Assembly (NCBI GenBank): GCA_019449655.1
Contig: JAHQXD010000002.1
Coordinates: 665,843 to 729,842 of the forward strand
Source of the DNA: Ferrigenium straubiae
Lineage (GTDB): Bacteria; Pseudomonadota; Gammaproteobacteria; Burkholderiales; Gallionellaceae
DNA length: 64,000 nucleotides
Reading direction: 5' to 3'
Part shown: in pieces, positions 1 to 12,279 of the stretch
Layout of the letters: the number at the start of each line of letters is the position of its first letter
Position numbering within the stretch: position 1 is the stretch's first letter
Position numbers and translations under genes: made by a program
The notes under the pieces: generated by a model
What the model saw: only the letters and a program-made list of their open reading frames with translations
Database searches by the model: none
Told to the model about the DNA's origin: nothing

Positions 1-2706
<2,706 letters not shown>

Positions 2707-2719
2707 AGACAGTAAACAT

Positions 2720-2750
2720 GTAGGGTGGGCACGTTTTTGTGCCCACGCGG
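2720..2750. repeat. REP palindrome 1 (left flank of RAYT)
   Basis: Imperfectly conserved tag GTAGG followed by a perfect 8-bp stem (GTGGGCAC at 2725-2732, GTGCCCAC at 2739-2746) with a 6-nt GTTTTT loop, then GCGG. The same unit occurs twice more on the other side of the transposase gene. Could also act as a weak terminator for acnA. Confidence 0.85.
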
Positions 2751-2774
2751 TTCCGTTATTCAGGACAAACAACC

Positions 2775-3317
2775 ATGTCACGTTACCGCCGTGCAACGGC
2801 TGCAGGCGCAAGCTATTTTTTCACGGCGGTCGCTTACCGGCGGCAGCCGATCCTGTGCGACGAAGCGATTCGCGATGCATTGCGCACTGCGATTGAAACG
2901 GTGCGGATAAAGCGCCCTTTCGCCATCGATGCATGGGTATTGCTGCCAGACCATTTGCATTGCGTGTGGACATTGCCCGAGGGCGATGCCGATTTTTCGA
3001 CCCGTTGGATGATAATAAAGCGGGCGGTTTCTTTGGTATGCAGAGAAGATTATCGCCGCGCGGACTGGGTGACTGCTTCAAAGCTCAGACACCGCGAATC
3101 GACGATCTGGCAACGGCGATTCTGGGAGCATCAAATTCGCGATGATGATGATTTTGCCCGCCATGTCGATTACATTCACTTCAACCCGGTCAGACACGGG
3201 CATGCGAAACAGGTAGCCGATTGGCCTTATTCGACATTCCACCGCTATGTGAGTGACGGGGTATATGCGCATGACTGGGCGGGCGAGGTGGATTGCGTGG
3301 TGCCGGGATATGATTGA
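2775..3317 (+). CDS. REP-associated tyrosine transposase (RAYT, Y1/IS200-like)
   Basis: 180-aa single-strand DNA transposase of the Y1_Tnp/RAYT family, which cleaves REP-type hairpins through a 5'-phosphotyrosine intermediate. The HUH motif is H60-L-H62 within LLPDHLHCVW; the candidate nucleophile is Y133 in HVDYIHFNPVRHG, a RAYT hallmark. I start at the ATG beginning MSRYRRATA, because family members start just before this segment and an upstream in-frame ATG would add 12 residues read from the flanking sequence. One REP precedes it and two follow, the standard RAYT-REP arrangement. It separates acnA from fumC. All key residues are present, so the enzyme looks intact rather than decayed. Confidence 0.93.
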   Translation: MSRYRRATAAGASYFFTAVAYRRQPILCDEAIRDALRTAIETVRIKRPFAIDAWVLLPDHLHCVWTLPEGDADFSTRWMIIKRAVSLVCREDYRRADWVTASKLRHRESTIWQRRFWEHQIRDDDDFARHVDYIHFNPVRHGHAKQVADWPYSTFHRYVSDGVYAHDWAGEVDCVVPGYD

Positions 3318-3323
3318 CGCTGT

Positions 3324-3351
3324 CCGCGTGGGCACAGAGTGCCCACCCTAC
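3324..3351. repeat. REP palindrome 2, inverted
   Basis: Reverse-orientation copy of the REP flanking the RAYT on its left: CCGC, then the GTGGGCAC stem, loop AGA, GTGCCCAC? stem end and CCTAC tag. The stem is conserved and only the loop differs. With the next copy it forms a tail-to-head pair (BIME-like) behind the transposase. Confidence 0.85.
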
Positions 3352-3376
3352 CCTTTGCCTGTACCAAAATAACAAT

Positions 3377-3407
3377 GTAGGGTGGGCATGTTTTTATGCC
3401 CACGCGG
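3377..3407. repeat. REP palindrome 3
   Basis: Direct copy of REP 1 with a compensated change in the stem: GTGGGCAT pairs with ATGCCCAC here, where REP 1 has GTGGGCAC with GTGCCCAC. The GTTTTT/GTTTTTA loop, GTAGG tag and GCGG tail are kept. Lies 22 bp before the fumC start codon, directly in front of its ribosome binding site. Confidence 0.87.
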
Positions 3408-3429
3408 ATTTTTCCCATAGGAGGAAATC

Positions 3430-4824
3430 ATGGCCACCAGAACCGAGCACGATTCCTTCGGCGGCATCGAAGTGCCCGCCGAGCGCCTCTGGGGCGCGCA
3501 GACGCAGCGCTCGCTGCGGTACTTCCACATCTCGACCGAGCGCATGCCGCAGGAGCTTATCCTCGCGCTCGCCGCGGTGAAGCGCGCCTGCGCGCTGGTC
3601 AATCGCGACCTCGGGCTGCTGGGCGAGGAGAAGACGACCGCCATCGTGCAGGCGGCCGACGAGGTGCTCGCGGGCAAGTATGACCAGGAGTTTCCGCTGT
3701 CGGTATGGCAGACCGGCTCGGGCACGCAGTGCAACATGAACATGAACGAGGTGCTCGCCAACCGCGCCTCTGAGTTGCTCGGCGGCACGCGCGGCGCGGG
3801 CCGCCTCGTGCATCCCAATGATGAAATCAATCTCGGCCAGTCGTCCAACGATATCTTCCCCACCGCTATGCATGTCGCGGCGGCCAGCGGCATCATCCGC
3901 CGGCTGCTTCCGGCGCTGCGCACGCTGCGCACGACGCTGGAGAAAAAATCCGCCGCATTCGGCGACATCGTCAAGATCGGCCGCACCCATCTGCAGGATG
4001 CGACACCGCTGACGCTGGGGCAGGAGTTCTCCGGTTATGCGGCGCAACTGCAGCACGCGGAAGCGGCGATCCTCGAAGGGATGACGCCGCTATGCCAGCT
4101 GGCCGCCGGCGGCACCGCGGTCGGCACCGGGCTCAACACCCATGCCGAATTCGGCACGCGCGTCGCCACCGAACTGGTGCGCGGCATCGGCCTGCCGTTC
4201 CGGAGCGCGCCCAACAAGTTTGCCGCGCTCGCCGCGCACGACGAACTGGTTGCGGCGCACGGTGCGCTCAAGACGCTCGCCGTCGCGCTGATGAAGATCG
4301 CCAACGACGTGCGCTGGCTCGCTTCCGGCCCGCGCTCCGGCCTGGGCGAGATCAGCATCCCGGAGAACGAACCGGGCAGCTCGATCATGCCGGGCAAGGT
4401 GAACCCGACGCAGTGCGAGGCGCTGACCATGCTGTGCTGCCAGGTGTTGGGCAACGATGTCGCGATCAGCATCGGCGGCGCGTCGGGCAATTTCGAGCTG
4501 AATGTATACAAGCCGCTCATAGCGCACAACTTCCTGCAGAGCGTGCGCCTGCTAGCCGACGGCATGCTGAGCTTCGAGGAGCATTGCGTGCGCGGCATCG
4601 AGGCCAACGAGGTGCGCATTGCGGAACTACTGGAACGCTCGCTGATGCTGGTGACCGCGCTGGCCCCGCATATCGGCTACGACCGCGCCGCCGAGATCGC
4701 CAAACGCGCGCATCGCGATGGTACCTCGCTGAAGCAGGCGGCGCTGGCCTTGGGTTATGTCACTGAAGCCGACTTCGACCGCTGGGTACGTCCGGCGGAT
4801 ATGGTGCATCCCCAAAAAGCATGA
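3430..4824 (+). CDS. fumC: Fumarate hydratase class II
   Basis: 464-aa homotetrameric, iron-independent fumarase converting fumarate to malate in the TCA cycle. Signatures in order: [11 protein letters not shown] near the N-terminus, [19 protein letters not shown], the catalytic [11 protein letters not shown] segment, and the superfamily signature loop [11 protein letters not shown] with its catalytic serine. Length equals that of class II fumarases (about 465 aa). Preceded by a strong ribosome binding site, AGGAGG at 3420-3425. Its last codons overlap the following sensor kinase gene by ATGA, which implies translational coupling. Confidence 0.98.
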   Translation: MATRTEHDSFGGIEVPAERLWGAQTQRSLRYFHISTERMPQELILALAAVKRACALVNRDLGLLGEEKTTAIVQAADEVLAGKYDQEFPLSVWQTGSGTQCNMNMNEVLANRASELLGGTRGAGRLVHPNDEINLGQSSNDIFPTAMHVAAASGIIRRLLPALRTLRTTLEKKSAAFGDIVKIGRTHLQDATPLTLGQEFSGYAAQLQHAEAAILEGMTPLCQLAAGGTAVGTGLNTHAEFGTRVATELVRGIGLPFRSAPNKFAALAAHDELVAAHGALKTLAVALMKIANDVRWLASGPRSGLGEISIPENEPGSSIMPGKVNPTQCEALTMLCCQVLGNDVAISIGGASGNFELNVYKPLIAHNFLQSVRLLADGMLSFEEHCVRGIEANEVRIAELLERSLMLVTALAPHIGYDRAAEIAKRAHRDGTSLKQAALALGYVTEADFDRWVRPADMVHPQKA

Positions 4825-7268
4825 GCGGCTGGATTTTCATTCTGATCGCACTGACGCCCGGAATGATGCTGGCCGCGTATGTCGTCGGGCGCAAACGAGT
4901 GGAAGCCGCACTGCAGGCGAACGAGGCGCGCTTGCGGGAAATCATCGACATGATTCCGGTGGCGCTGTTCACCAAGGATTCCGCCAGCAGGATTATCTTG
5001 ATGAACCGCGCCTGTGAAGAGCTATGGGGCATGTCTTTTTCCGAGGTGCAGGGCACCGATGCCAGCCGGTTCTTTCCTCCTGACCAGATGGCGCTTTTCC
5101 TCGCAAAGGACCGGGAGGTGTTTGCCAACGGGCATCTGGTCGACTTCGAGGAAATTGCGTGGAGGACCGCGCTGAAGGAGAACCGGGTCATGCATACCCG
5201 CAAGAAACCGGTCTTCGATGAGGCGGGCAAGCCGCTATACCTGATCGGGGTGTCTACCGACATCACCGAACGCAAACGGGCGGAAGAGATGATGAGGCGC
5301 CACAAGCTGGTCATCGAAACGGCGATGGACGGTTTCTGGATGGTCGATATGGCGGGCAACTTGCGGGGAGCCAACGAGGCCTATGCGAAAATGACCGGCT
5401 ATACGGTGGACGAGTTGCTGACGATGCATATCAGCCAGCTCGATGTCGGGGAAAAATCCGCAGAAGAGGTTGCTGCGCATGGCAAGAAAATCATCGCGCA
5501 GGGCTTCGATCAATTCGAAGCGCGGCACCGCCGCAAGGACGGCCAGGAGATCGATGTCGAGATTTTCGCCAGATTCATGCCGGAAACGCAGACGTTTTTC
5601 GCTTTCCTGCGCGACATCACCGAACGCAAACGGGTGGAGCGCGAACTGCGCGAGCTGAACGAGCAACTGGAGGAGCGGGTGGCGCAGCGCACCCTGGAGT
5701 TGACGCAGGCCAAGCAGCTGGCCGAATCGGCCAATCGCACCAAGGGCGAGTTTCTTGCCAACATGAGCCACGAGATACGCACGCCGATGAACAGTATCCT
5801 CGGGATGGCGAATCTGGCGCTGAATAACGAGGCCGATCCGAAGAGCCGCGAATACCTCGAAAAAATACGGCTGTCCGGTGAGCATCTGCTCGGCATCATC
5901 GACGACATTCTCGATTTTTCCAGGCTGGATGCGGGGAAGCTGAAGATCGATGCCGTCGATTTTGATCTGCCCCGTGTGCTGGAGAACATCAACAACCTGG
6001 TTGCGGGAAAGGTTGCAGCAAAGGAACTGGAGCTCGTTTTCGATACCGATGACGGCCTGTGTATCAACCTGCGCGGCGATCCGCTGCGGCTCGCTCAGAT
6101 AGTGGCCAATTATGTCGACAATGCCGTCAAGTTCACCGAAAAAGGCCGGGTCGTCATTCGCACCCGGAAAATCGAGGAGGATGAGACGAGTTGCCTGTTG
6201 CGATTCGAGGTGCAGGATAGCGGCATCGGCATGAGCGAGGCGGAGCAAGCCAGATTGTTCCAGCCATTCCAGCAGGTCGATGCTTCCGCCACGCGCCGCT
6301 ACGGGGGCACCGGCCTTGGCCTGGCTATCTGCAAGCAATTGGCCGGCATGATGCAGGACGGGGAAGTGGGGGTGGAGAGCGCGACAGGGCAGGGCAGCAC
6401 CTTCTGGTTCAGCGTGCGGCTCGGCAAGACCGGGCAGCCTTGCCGCGCGGGGGGCGAAAACAAGGTGCGCGTGCCGCCGGCCATTTCCGGCGCGCGCGTT
6501 CTCCTGGTGGAAAACAACCTCTTCAACCAGCAGGTGGCAAGGGAATTCCTGGTAAACGCCGGAGCCACCGTCTGCGTCGCCCAAAACGGCAAGGAAGCGC
6601 TCGACCTTTTGCAGAAGGAAAATTTTGATTGCGTGCTGATGGACCTGCAGATGCCCGTTCTGGACGGCCTTGAGACGACCCGGCTGATCCGCGCCAACCC
6701 CGTTTTCGCGAGAATGCCGGTGATTGCCATGACCGCGAGCGTATCGGAGAGGGATCGCGAGCGCTGTCTGGCCGCCGGCATGAACGACTTCATCAGCAAG
6801 CCATTCAAGCCCGGCTTGTTCTATGCCGTGATCGCCGGATGCCTTTCGGGGCAGGCGTCAGATTCCGCCATGCAGGCCTCAGCGGCGGTCAAGGCGTCAG
6901 GGACAGGCGATCCCGGCGTCATCGACTTCCAGGTGCTGGCAGAATTGACGGGCGGCAGCAAGCTGAAAATGCGTGAGTTCGCCTTCAAATTCATGGCCTC
7001 AGTCCGTCGGGACATGGCGGCGGTCGAAGCGGCGCTGGAACGCAAGGATTTTGCAGCTTTGGGTGCGCTGGGGCATCACATCGGGGCGCCGGCCAGGATG
7101 GCGGGCGCGACTGGGTTTGCCGACCTGTGCCGGGTGCTGGAGCAGGATTGCAGGAAGGGCGGGAGCATGGAGCATATCCGGGGTATTGTCAGTCAGATGC
7201 GCTCGTCGCTGGAGCATGTCGATGAGCAGATAAACAAGGAGTTCCCGCTATCCCCCGATAATCGTTGA
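4821..7268 (+). CDS. Hybrid sensor histidine kinase (PAS-PAS-HisKA-HATPase-REC-HPt)
   Basis: 815-aa membrane-anchored signalling kinase. One N-terminal transmembrane segment (about residues 4-22) with no periplasmic loop. Two PAS domains follow (about 33-150 and 160-272, each ending in DITERKR), then a coiled coil, a HisKA H-box ([12 protein letters not shown]317), an HATPase domain with [11 protein letters not shown], a receiver with phosphoacceptor D608 in [11 protein letters not shown], and a C-terminal HPt with H752. Two departures: the receiver's acidic pair reads VENN instead of VEDN, and the HPt motif is HHIGAPAR, lacking the usual HxxKGS lysine. Start overlaps fumC by 4 nt. Cytosolic PAS sensing suggests a redox, oxygen or metabolite signal, but the ligand cannot be told and no cognate output gene is adjacent. 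Confidence 0.95.
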   Translation: MSGWIFILIALTPGMMLAAYVVGRKRVEAALQANEARLREIIDMIPVALFTKDSASRIILMNRACEELWGMSFSEVQGTDASRFFPPDQMALFLAKDREVFANGHLVDFEEIAWRTALKENRVMHTRKKPVFDEAGKPLYLIGVSTDITERKRAEEMMRRHKLVIETAMDGFWMVDMAGNLRGANEAYAKMTGYTVDELLTMHISQLDVGEKSAEEVAAHGKKIIAQGFDQFEARHRRKDGQEIDVEIFARFMPETQTFFAFLRDITERKRVERELRELNEQLEERVAQRTLELTQAKQLAESANRTKGEFLANMSHEIRTPMNSILGMANLALNNEADPKSREYLEKIRLSGEHLLGIIDDILDFSRLDAGKLKIDAVDFDLPRVLENINNLVAGKVAAKELELVFDTDDGLCINLRGDPLRLAQIVANYVDNAVKFTEKGRVVIRTRKIEEDETSCLLRFEVQDSGIGMSEAEQARLFQPFQQVDASATRRYGGTGLGLAICKQLAGMMQDGEVGVESATGQGSTFWFSVRLGKTGQPCRAGGENKVRVPPAISGARVLLVENNLFNQQVAREFLVNAGATVCVAQNGKEALDLLQKENFDCVLMDLQMPVLDGLETTRLIRANPVFARMPVIAMTASVSERDRERCLAAGMNDFISKPFKPGLFYAVIAGCLSGQASDSAMQASAAVKASGTGDPGVIDFQVLAELTGGSKLKMREFAFKFMASVRRDMAAVEAALERKDFAALGALGHHIGAPARMAGATGFADLCRVLEQDCRKGGSMEHIRGIVSQMRSSLEHVDEQINKEFPLSPDNR

Positions 7269-7325
7269 CAGTGATTTTTGGTTTTTGCCCTTGGTGTGAG
7301 AGCACGATTTTGAAAGCAGACCTGC

Positions 7326-8678
7326 CTATTTTTTCGGTGTTTCCTCTTTCTTCTTGCCGAACAGACCCTCGACCCAGCCCCCGACCTTTGCGCCCATCGA
7401 GGTGCCGAATCCCGGGCCCAGGATGGCCGTGCCGACCGCCGCACCCGCCATGGTTGCGCCGGTGGGGTAGAGCAGCGGGCTGTCGAGCGTTCCCGCGACG
7501 TTGAGCGGCACGGTGGCGCTGGTGCCCAGCGCCTTGACCTGGGCGTTGATGCGTCCCGACAGTTCCTTCTTCGGGGAAATATCCACGTCGCCGTCGACGG
7601 CCAGCGAGCCCGAGGTGATCCTGAGTTGGGTGAAGCGGTAGCCGCCGTGCTCCATGACGAGATGTCCGGATAGTTGCTCGAAGCGGGTTTCTCCGCCGCT
7701 TGCTCCCTGTCTGGCCGGATTGCTCGCGGCTTTCTGGATATCCACTCCATAGAGCACGCCGTTCTGGACGTTGAAAAGCGATTCCAGCCGCAAGGCATCC
7801 ATGAGCCAGTCCGCGGATGCCGCCGACGCGGAGAAGACCGGTTTGGCAGTGAGCTTGCCGCTGACATGGGTGCCGGGCGACAGCATCGAGGCGATTTGCT
7901 TCAACTCGAGATGGCCGATGTCGAGACTGCCGTCGAGCCGCAGCCTTTTCTGCCAGTTGATGGTCAGTTTGCCCGCCGCCGTGCCGCCATAGAGCCTGGC
8001 GCTCATCTTGTCCAGGCTGATGTCGTTGGGTGTCGCTACTCCATTGATGATCAATTCGTCGAATACGAGCGGCGGCCCGGCCGGCAGCGTCCACGATTTT
8101 GCGCTGGCATCAATCAGGTATTTTGAATTCTCGGGTTTGATGGTTGCCTTGAGCTTGCCGTCCCGCGTGGTGATCGATGCGTCCTCCGGCTCTCCCTTGC
8201 TGTCGAGGCTTACGCGCGCGTCAAACGGGCCGAAGTTTGCCTTGCCGAACTTGAGCAGGGCGTTGCTGAGGCGGATGTTCTCGACCCGCGCCGGCGGCGG
8301 CTCCGGCGGTTTCGCGGTATCCGGCTCGGTCCAGGCCGCAATCTTGCCGATCCCCTCCGGCGTCAGCGCCAGCGAATCGATCTCGATGTCCTTGATGATC
8401 TTGGTCGGCTGCAGCAGCGAGAAAAGATCGGGGGTGACCGTCACCCTGCCGAGTCTGATGTCGCCGCTCGTGCCGAGCGTGATGCCGTCGACCGTGACAT
8501 GCGGCAACGGCAGAGCGGCCAAGCGGATGCTTTTTATCGACACCGGCTCCTTGAGTTGGGCCGAGGCCTCTTTTTCGATCTGCGGGATGTAGTTGTCGAG
8601 CGGGATGAGAAACGGCAAGGCCACCGCGACTGCAAGCAGCAGCACGAGTGCGAGCAGGATGCGCTTGAGCCATTTCAT
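7326..8678 (-). CDS. AsmA family protein
   Basis: 450-aa AsmA-like protein: one N-terminal transmembrane anchor (MKWLKRILLALVLLLAVAVA) followed by a long beta-rich periplasmic region, the layout of AsmA/TamB-type bridge-like lipid-transfer proteins that influence outer-membrane lipid homeostasis. The C-terminal segment (VDGDVDISPKKELSGRINAQVK) resembles the conserved AsmA C-terminus. I chose the ATG of MKWLK because AAGGAG lies 6 nt before it; an in-frame ATG six codons upstream has no such site. Glycine-rich C-terminal segment followed by a lysine-rich tail. Convergent with the sensor kinase; upstream lies the Mla-type transporter, suggesting a common envelope-lipid theme (inference). Confidence 0.85.
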   Translation of the reverse strand: MKWLKRILLALVLLLAVAVALPFLIPLDNYIPQIEKEASAQLKEPVSIKSIRLAALPLPHVTVDGITLGTSGDIRLGRVTVTPDLFSLLQPTKIIKDIEIDSLALTPEGIGKIAAWTEPDTAKPPEPPPARVENIRLSNALLKFGKANFGPFDARVSLDSKGEPEDASITTRDGKLKATIKPENSKYLIDASAKSWTLPAGPPLVFDELIINGVATPNDISLDKMSARLYGGTAAGKLTINWQKRLRLDGSLDIGHLELKQIASMLSPGTHVSGKLTAKPVFSASAASADWLMDALRLESLFNVQNGVLYGVDIQKAASNPARQGASGGETRFEQLSGHLVMEHGGYRFTQLRITSGSLAVDGDVDISPKKELSGRINAQVKALGTSATVPLNVAGTLDSPLLYPTGATMAGAAVGTAILGPGFGTSMGAKVGGWVEGLFGKKKEETPKK

Positions 8679-8738
8679 GCCGTACTCCTTCCTCAACTTT
8701 CATTCTGGGTGTCGCGGGAGGCGGGTGGGGACGCGCAG

Positions 8739-9362
8739 TCAGGGCGGTGGTGCGTGTCCGGCGCTGAAGGCAACAAGCCTCGCGAGCAGGCGTTCCAGCG
8801 CGCGGTTGGCGGCGCGCACGCCGCCATAGGCATCCTCGCTCTCAGCGTTCTCGGTTTCGTCGAACTCAGCGCTGGCGATGATCCGCCGCGTGCCGGTGTC
8901 TATCAGTTGCGCGCTAAGCGTGATCTGCACGCGGCTCGGTTTTATGCTGAAATCCTGCTGCAGCCGGATAAGCTCCGTGTCGAGGCGCAGCGCGGCCGAA
9001 ACCGGGGAAGGCGTTTGCACTACTGCATGGAACGCCCCGGAGCGCTCCAGCGCCTGGACAAGCAGCGGCGCGAGCATGCGCGTGGGTGTATCCGCCCAGC
9101 GGTTGCGCGAGTACACCTCGAGTTTGTGCGGCTGGCGCACCCAGACCATCTGCGCAGTGTCGAATCCCGGACGTGCGTGCGGCATGCTGACCGCGAGCAC
9201 GAGATCGCGCTTCGGAGCCGATGCCGGGGAGGATGTCGGGGACGCCTCAAGCAGGTAGAGGTTGTCCGGCGGGGGCGGAGGCGGCAGCGCCGAGCAGCCG
9301 CCGAGCAGCGCAAGGGCTGATGCGGCCGGGGCAAGTATGCGCATGAGACGGTTCGGTGTCAT
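8739..9362 (-). CDS. ABC transport auxiliary lipoprotein (PqiC/DUF330-like)
   Basis: 207-aa outer-membrane lipoprotein candidate. The signal peptide ends in lipobox ALLGGC and is followed by a proline run. The body matches the ABC_trans_aux/PqiC fold type (YLLEASP near the N-terminus, TRMLAPLLVQALERSG in the middle). Such proteins accompany MCE (MlaD/PqiB) transport systems and are thought to dock the MCE assembly to the outer membrane. Last gene of the permease-ATPase-MCE-lipoprotein run; start sits 18 nt after the MCE gene with GAGGG upstream. Confidence 0.86.
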   Translation of the reverse strand: MTPNRLMRILAPAASALALLGGCSALPPPPPPDNLYLLEASPTSSPASAPKRDLVLAVSMPHARPGFDTAQMVWVRQPHKLEVYSRNRWADTPTRMLAPLLVQALERSGAFHAVVQTPSPVSAALRLDTELIRLQQDFSIKPSRVQITLSAQLIDTGTRRIIASAEFDETENAESEDAYGGVRAANRALERLLARLVAFSAGHAPPP

Positions 9363-9380
9363 TGCGTTTCCCTCATGATG

Positions 9381-10217
9381 TCATTCGCCCGGCCCGGGCG
9401 GCACGGCCGGCCGCCCCTGCAGCAGCATGCCGGGGTTGCGCTCCAGCGCCTCGCTGAAGCGGCGCAGCGAGGCGGTGAGTTCGCGCAGTTCGGCAATCGC
9501 CTGACGCGCCTCGGGCAGGGCTTCGGCGCGCATGCTCTCGACGGTGCTCGCGGTGCTCGATCCGGCGCGCGCGGTTTCGCCGGCCATCCGGTCGAAGGCA
9601 TCGGCGCTACGCTGGAGGCGCTTGATGAGCTGCGGCAGTTCGGCATTCGCGAGCGTGCCTGATAGACGTTCCAGGTTTGCCAGCGTGTTGCGCAGCGCGG
9701 CGCGATTTTTTTCGTCCAGCAGCGCGTTGATGCTCTCGCTGCTGCGGTTGAGGTTGGTGAGCAGTGCGGTGACTGCGCTGTCCAGGCGCAGCATCAGCGA
9801 CGGCCCGGTGCGGATCACCGGGTATTTTTCGCCGGGGGCGGCTTTCAGCGGAGGTGCGTCGCGGCTTTCGCCGGAAAGCTCGACATGGGCGATGCCGGTC
9901 AGCCCCTGCACCCGCAGCACCGCCACCGTGTTCTGCTTTACCGGTGTGCCGCGTTCGATGTCCAGGGTGAGCTGCACCTGCTCGGCATTGCCCGGCGCGA
10001 GCGCGATGCGGCGTACGCCGCCGACCTGCACACCGCGATAGCGCACCGGGGCGTCGAGGTTCAGGCCGGCCACCGATTCGCTCATGTAGACCAGGTAGGT
10101 ATCGTAGGCCTTGCGGTAGGACTTGCCGCTGGAAAGCCACAGGATACCGCCGATCAGCAGCGCGCCGAGTATCAGCACGAAGGCCCCGATCACCGCGAAA
10201 TTTACTTTCGATTCCAT
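9381..10217 (-). CDS. MCE/MlaD domain substrate-binding protein
   Basis: 278-aa protein with one N-terminal transmembrane helix (about 7-29), a single MCE domain (about 38-115, with APVRYRGVQVGGV and VQGLTGIAHVEL) and a long C-terminal helical region without a second MCE domain. Family role: hexameric periplasmic ring that passes phospholipids or other lipids between membranes. Its start overlaps the ATPase stop by 16 nt. The C-terminal tail is longer than in E. coli MlaD (183 aa) and resembles the helical extensions of other MCE subtypes. Substrate unknown. Confidence 0.93.
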   Translation of the reverse strand: MESKVNFAVIGAFVLILGALLIGGILWLSSGKSYRKAYDTYLVYMSESVAGLNLDAPVRYRGVQVGGVRRIALAPGNAEQVQLTLDIERGTPVKQNTVAVLRVQGLTGIAHVELSGESRDAPPLKAAPGEKYPVIRTGPSLMLRLDSAVTALLTNLNRSSESINALLDEKNRAALRNTLANLERLSGTLANAELPQLIKRLQRSADAFDRMAGETARAGSSTASTVESMRAEALPEARQAIAELRELTASLRRFSEALERNPGMLLQGRPAVPPGPGE

Positions 10218-10990
10218 GCCTGCTCCCGTGCGCCGCGGCCGCGTGGGCCGTAGAAATATTCCCGTATCACCGGATGCTCCAATTGCGCGAGCTCCTGCAT
10301 CGTGCCGATGCCCAGGATGCTTCCCTCATCCAGCACTGCGACGCGGTCTGCGGCGCGCCACAGCAGGTCGAGGTCGTGAGTGACCATCATGATGGTGATT
10401 CCGAGCGCATCGCGCAAGTGGCGTACCAGTTCGTCGATACCGGCTGCGCTCAGGGGATCGAGGCCGGCGGTCGGCTCGTCGAGGAAGAGCAGCTCCGGAT
10501 CCAGTGCGAGTGCGCGCGCCAGCGCCGCACGCTTGCGCATGCCGCCGGAGAGTTCGCTCGGGTACTTTGCGCCGGCGTCGGCCGGCAGGCCGGTGAGGGC
10601 AATCTTGAGGGCAGCGATCTCGTCTATCAGTGCCGCGCCGATGTGGGTGTGCTCCCTGAGCACCATGGCGACGTTCTCTGTCACGGTGAGCGAGCTGAAC
10701 AGCGCGCCACGTTCGAACATCATGCCGAAGCGGCGCCTGAGCGGCAGCGCCTCTTCGTCGGAGAGCCCGATCACTTCCTGGCCGAACACCCGGATTGAGC
10801 CGGATACCGGCGGCTGCAGCAGGATGATCTCGCGCAGCATGGTCGATTTGCCGCAGCCGCTGCCGCCGACCAATGCGAAGATCTCGCCGCGGTGCACCGA
10901 GAGGCTCACGTCGCGGTGCACCACCGCGGCGCCGAAGCGGGTGTTCAGGCCGCGGACTTCGATGACGTTGTCAGGGGCGGCGGTGCTCAC
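10202..10990 (-). CDS. MlaF-like lipid ABC transporter ATPase
   Basis: 262-aa cytoplasmic ATPase. Walker A GGSGCGKST, signature ELSGGMRKRAALARAL, Walker B LLFLDEPTAGLDP and the switch histidine in MMVTHDLD are all present. The start is a GTG whose sequence GTGA overlaps the TGA stop of the permease gene, so the two are translationally coupled; an open frame continues upstream only as a shadow of the permease. The SGGMRKR signature is typical of the MlaF/Ttg2A subfamily. Works with the adjacent permease and MCE protein. Confidence 0.95.
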   Translation of the reverse strand: MSTAAPDNVIEVRGLNTRFGAAVVHRDVSLSVHRGEIFALVGGSGCGKSTMLREIILLQPPVSGSIRVFGQEVIGLSDEEALPLRRRFGMMFERGALFSSLTVTENVAMVLREHTHIGAALIDEIAALKIALTGLPADAGAKYPSELSGGMRKRAALARALALDPELLFLDEPTAGLDPLSAAGIDELVRHLRDALGITIMMVTHDLDLLWRAADRVAVLDEGSILGIGTMQELAQLEHPVIREYFYGPRGRGAREQAWNRK

Positions 10991-12147
10991 AGTTTCAGCC
11001 AGCTGAAAACGATGGAAAACAGCGCGTCGGCCAGGATCACCAGGAAGATCGACTGCACCACGCTGGTCGTGGTCTGGCGCCCGACGCTCTCGGCGCTGCC
11101 GCTGACCTGGAATCCCTGGTAGCAGCCTACCAGCGCTATGATCACCGCGAACACCGGAGCCTTGCCGATGCCGATGAGAAATGAAGTCAGGCTGACTGCA
11201 TCGTCGAACCTGTTTATGAAGGTGGTGAAACCGACATCGAGCTGCGCGCGCGCCATGACCATGCCGCCGAGCACGCCCATGATGTCGGTGTAGAGGGTGA
11301 GCAGTGGCAGCGCAATCACCAGCGCAATCACCTTGGGCAGCACCAGCAGGTCGAGCGGCCCGATGCCGATGGTGCGCAGCGCATCGACCTCCTCGGTTAC
11401 CTTCATGGTGCCGATCTGCGCCGCGTAGGCCGAGCCGGAGCGGCCGGCGATGATGATGGCGGTGATCAGCGGCGAGAGCTCGCGCAGCATCGACAGGCCG
11501 ACCAGGTCGGCGATGTAGATATTCGCGCCGACGCGCCTCAGTTGTTCCGCACCCTGGTAGGCGATGACGATGCCGAGCAGGAAGGAGAGCAGGCCGGTGA
11601 TCGGCAGCGCTCCGACGCCGGCGGTTTGCAGGTTGTACAGGATGGGCCGCCAGCGGATGCGCCGCGGCTGCATCAGGGCGCGCATCAGCGCGGTTGCGCT
11701 GGCGCCGAGGAAGGACATCAGCCCGAGTGCGCCCAGCAGGCCTTCCCATGCGCTGCGGCCGAGATGCGTGAACATGCCGGGTGCGGGCGGCGGTGCGGAG
11801 AGGGGGGCTGTAGTGCGCGCGGAGATCAGGCGGAGCAGTGCCTCGAATTCCGGCCGCAGGCCGGTGAAGCGCACGGTGTGCCCGCTGGTTTCCAGCTCGC
11901 GCCGGATGCGGTGCAGCAGCCATGCGCCCGAGGTGTCCATCGCGGTGATGGCTTGCGCATTGATGAGCAGTTCGCCTTCGAGCGGCTGCGCGATTGCTTT
12001 CAGGCATGCCTCGATCCGGGCCTCGGTCTGCGCCGCCGAGCGCAACAGCCATGCGCCCTCGCAGCGCAGTTCGCGCGGCGTCGCGCCGGGGCGGATATCC
12101 GCGGCGGCCTGCGTCAGGGTGTGGCGTGGCGTGATCGATACGTTCAT
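10987..12147 (-). CDS. MlaE-type ABC permease with N-terminal STAS-like domain
   Basis: 386-aa fusion. Residues about 25-110 form a STAS-like domain (LLINAQAITAMDTSGAWLLHR, keeping the D-T-S-G core of MlaB), and residues about 135-386 form the MlaE permease with PITGLLSFLLGIVIAYQGAEQL and FAVIIALVGCYQGF. In E. coli the STAS subunit MlaB is a separate protein binding the ATPase; here it is tethered to the permease, as in other MlaE homologues of Proteobacteria. First gene of the transporter run. Confidence 0.93.
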   Translation of the reverse strand: MNVSITPRHTLTQAAADIRPGATPRELRCEGAWLLRSAAQTEARIEACLKAIAQPLEGELLINAQAITAMDTSGAWLLHRIRRELETSGHTVRFTGLRPEFEALLRLISARTTAPLSAPPPAPGMFTHLGRSAWEGLLGALGLMSFLGASATALMRALMQPRRIRWRPILYNLQTAGVGALPITGLLSFLLGIVIAYQGAEQLRRVGANIYIADLVGLSMLRELSPLITAIIIAGRSGSAYAAQIGTMKVTEEVDALRTIGIGPLDLLVLPKVIALVIALPLLTLYTDIMGVLGGMVMARAQLDVGFTTFINRFDDAVSLTSFLIGIGKAPVFAVIIALVGCYQGFQVSGSAESVGRQTTTSVVQSIFLVILADALFSIVFSWLKL

Positions 12148-12279
12148 CTGTCCTTTCGGCCGACATCGTATTGAGCAGCGGGGCTGCGATGCGGGACAAG
12201 CAGATGGCTCCGTATCGCCTGCCGGATGCTATGACGCCCCGTGGGGGCTGTCAAATGAGTGCGAGGGAGGCCGCTTGTA

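Noticed and set aside
5235-6584. 449-codon minus-strand frame inside the sensor kinase
   Set aside because: Shadow of the conserved PAS/HisKA/HATPase coding region.
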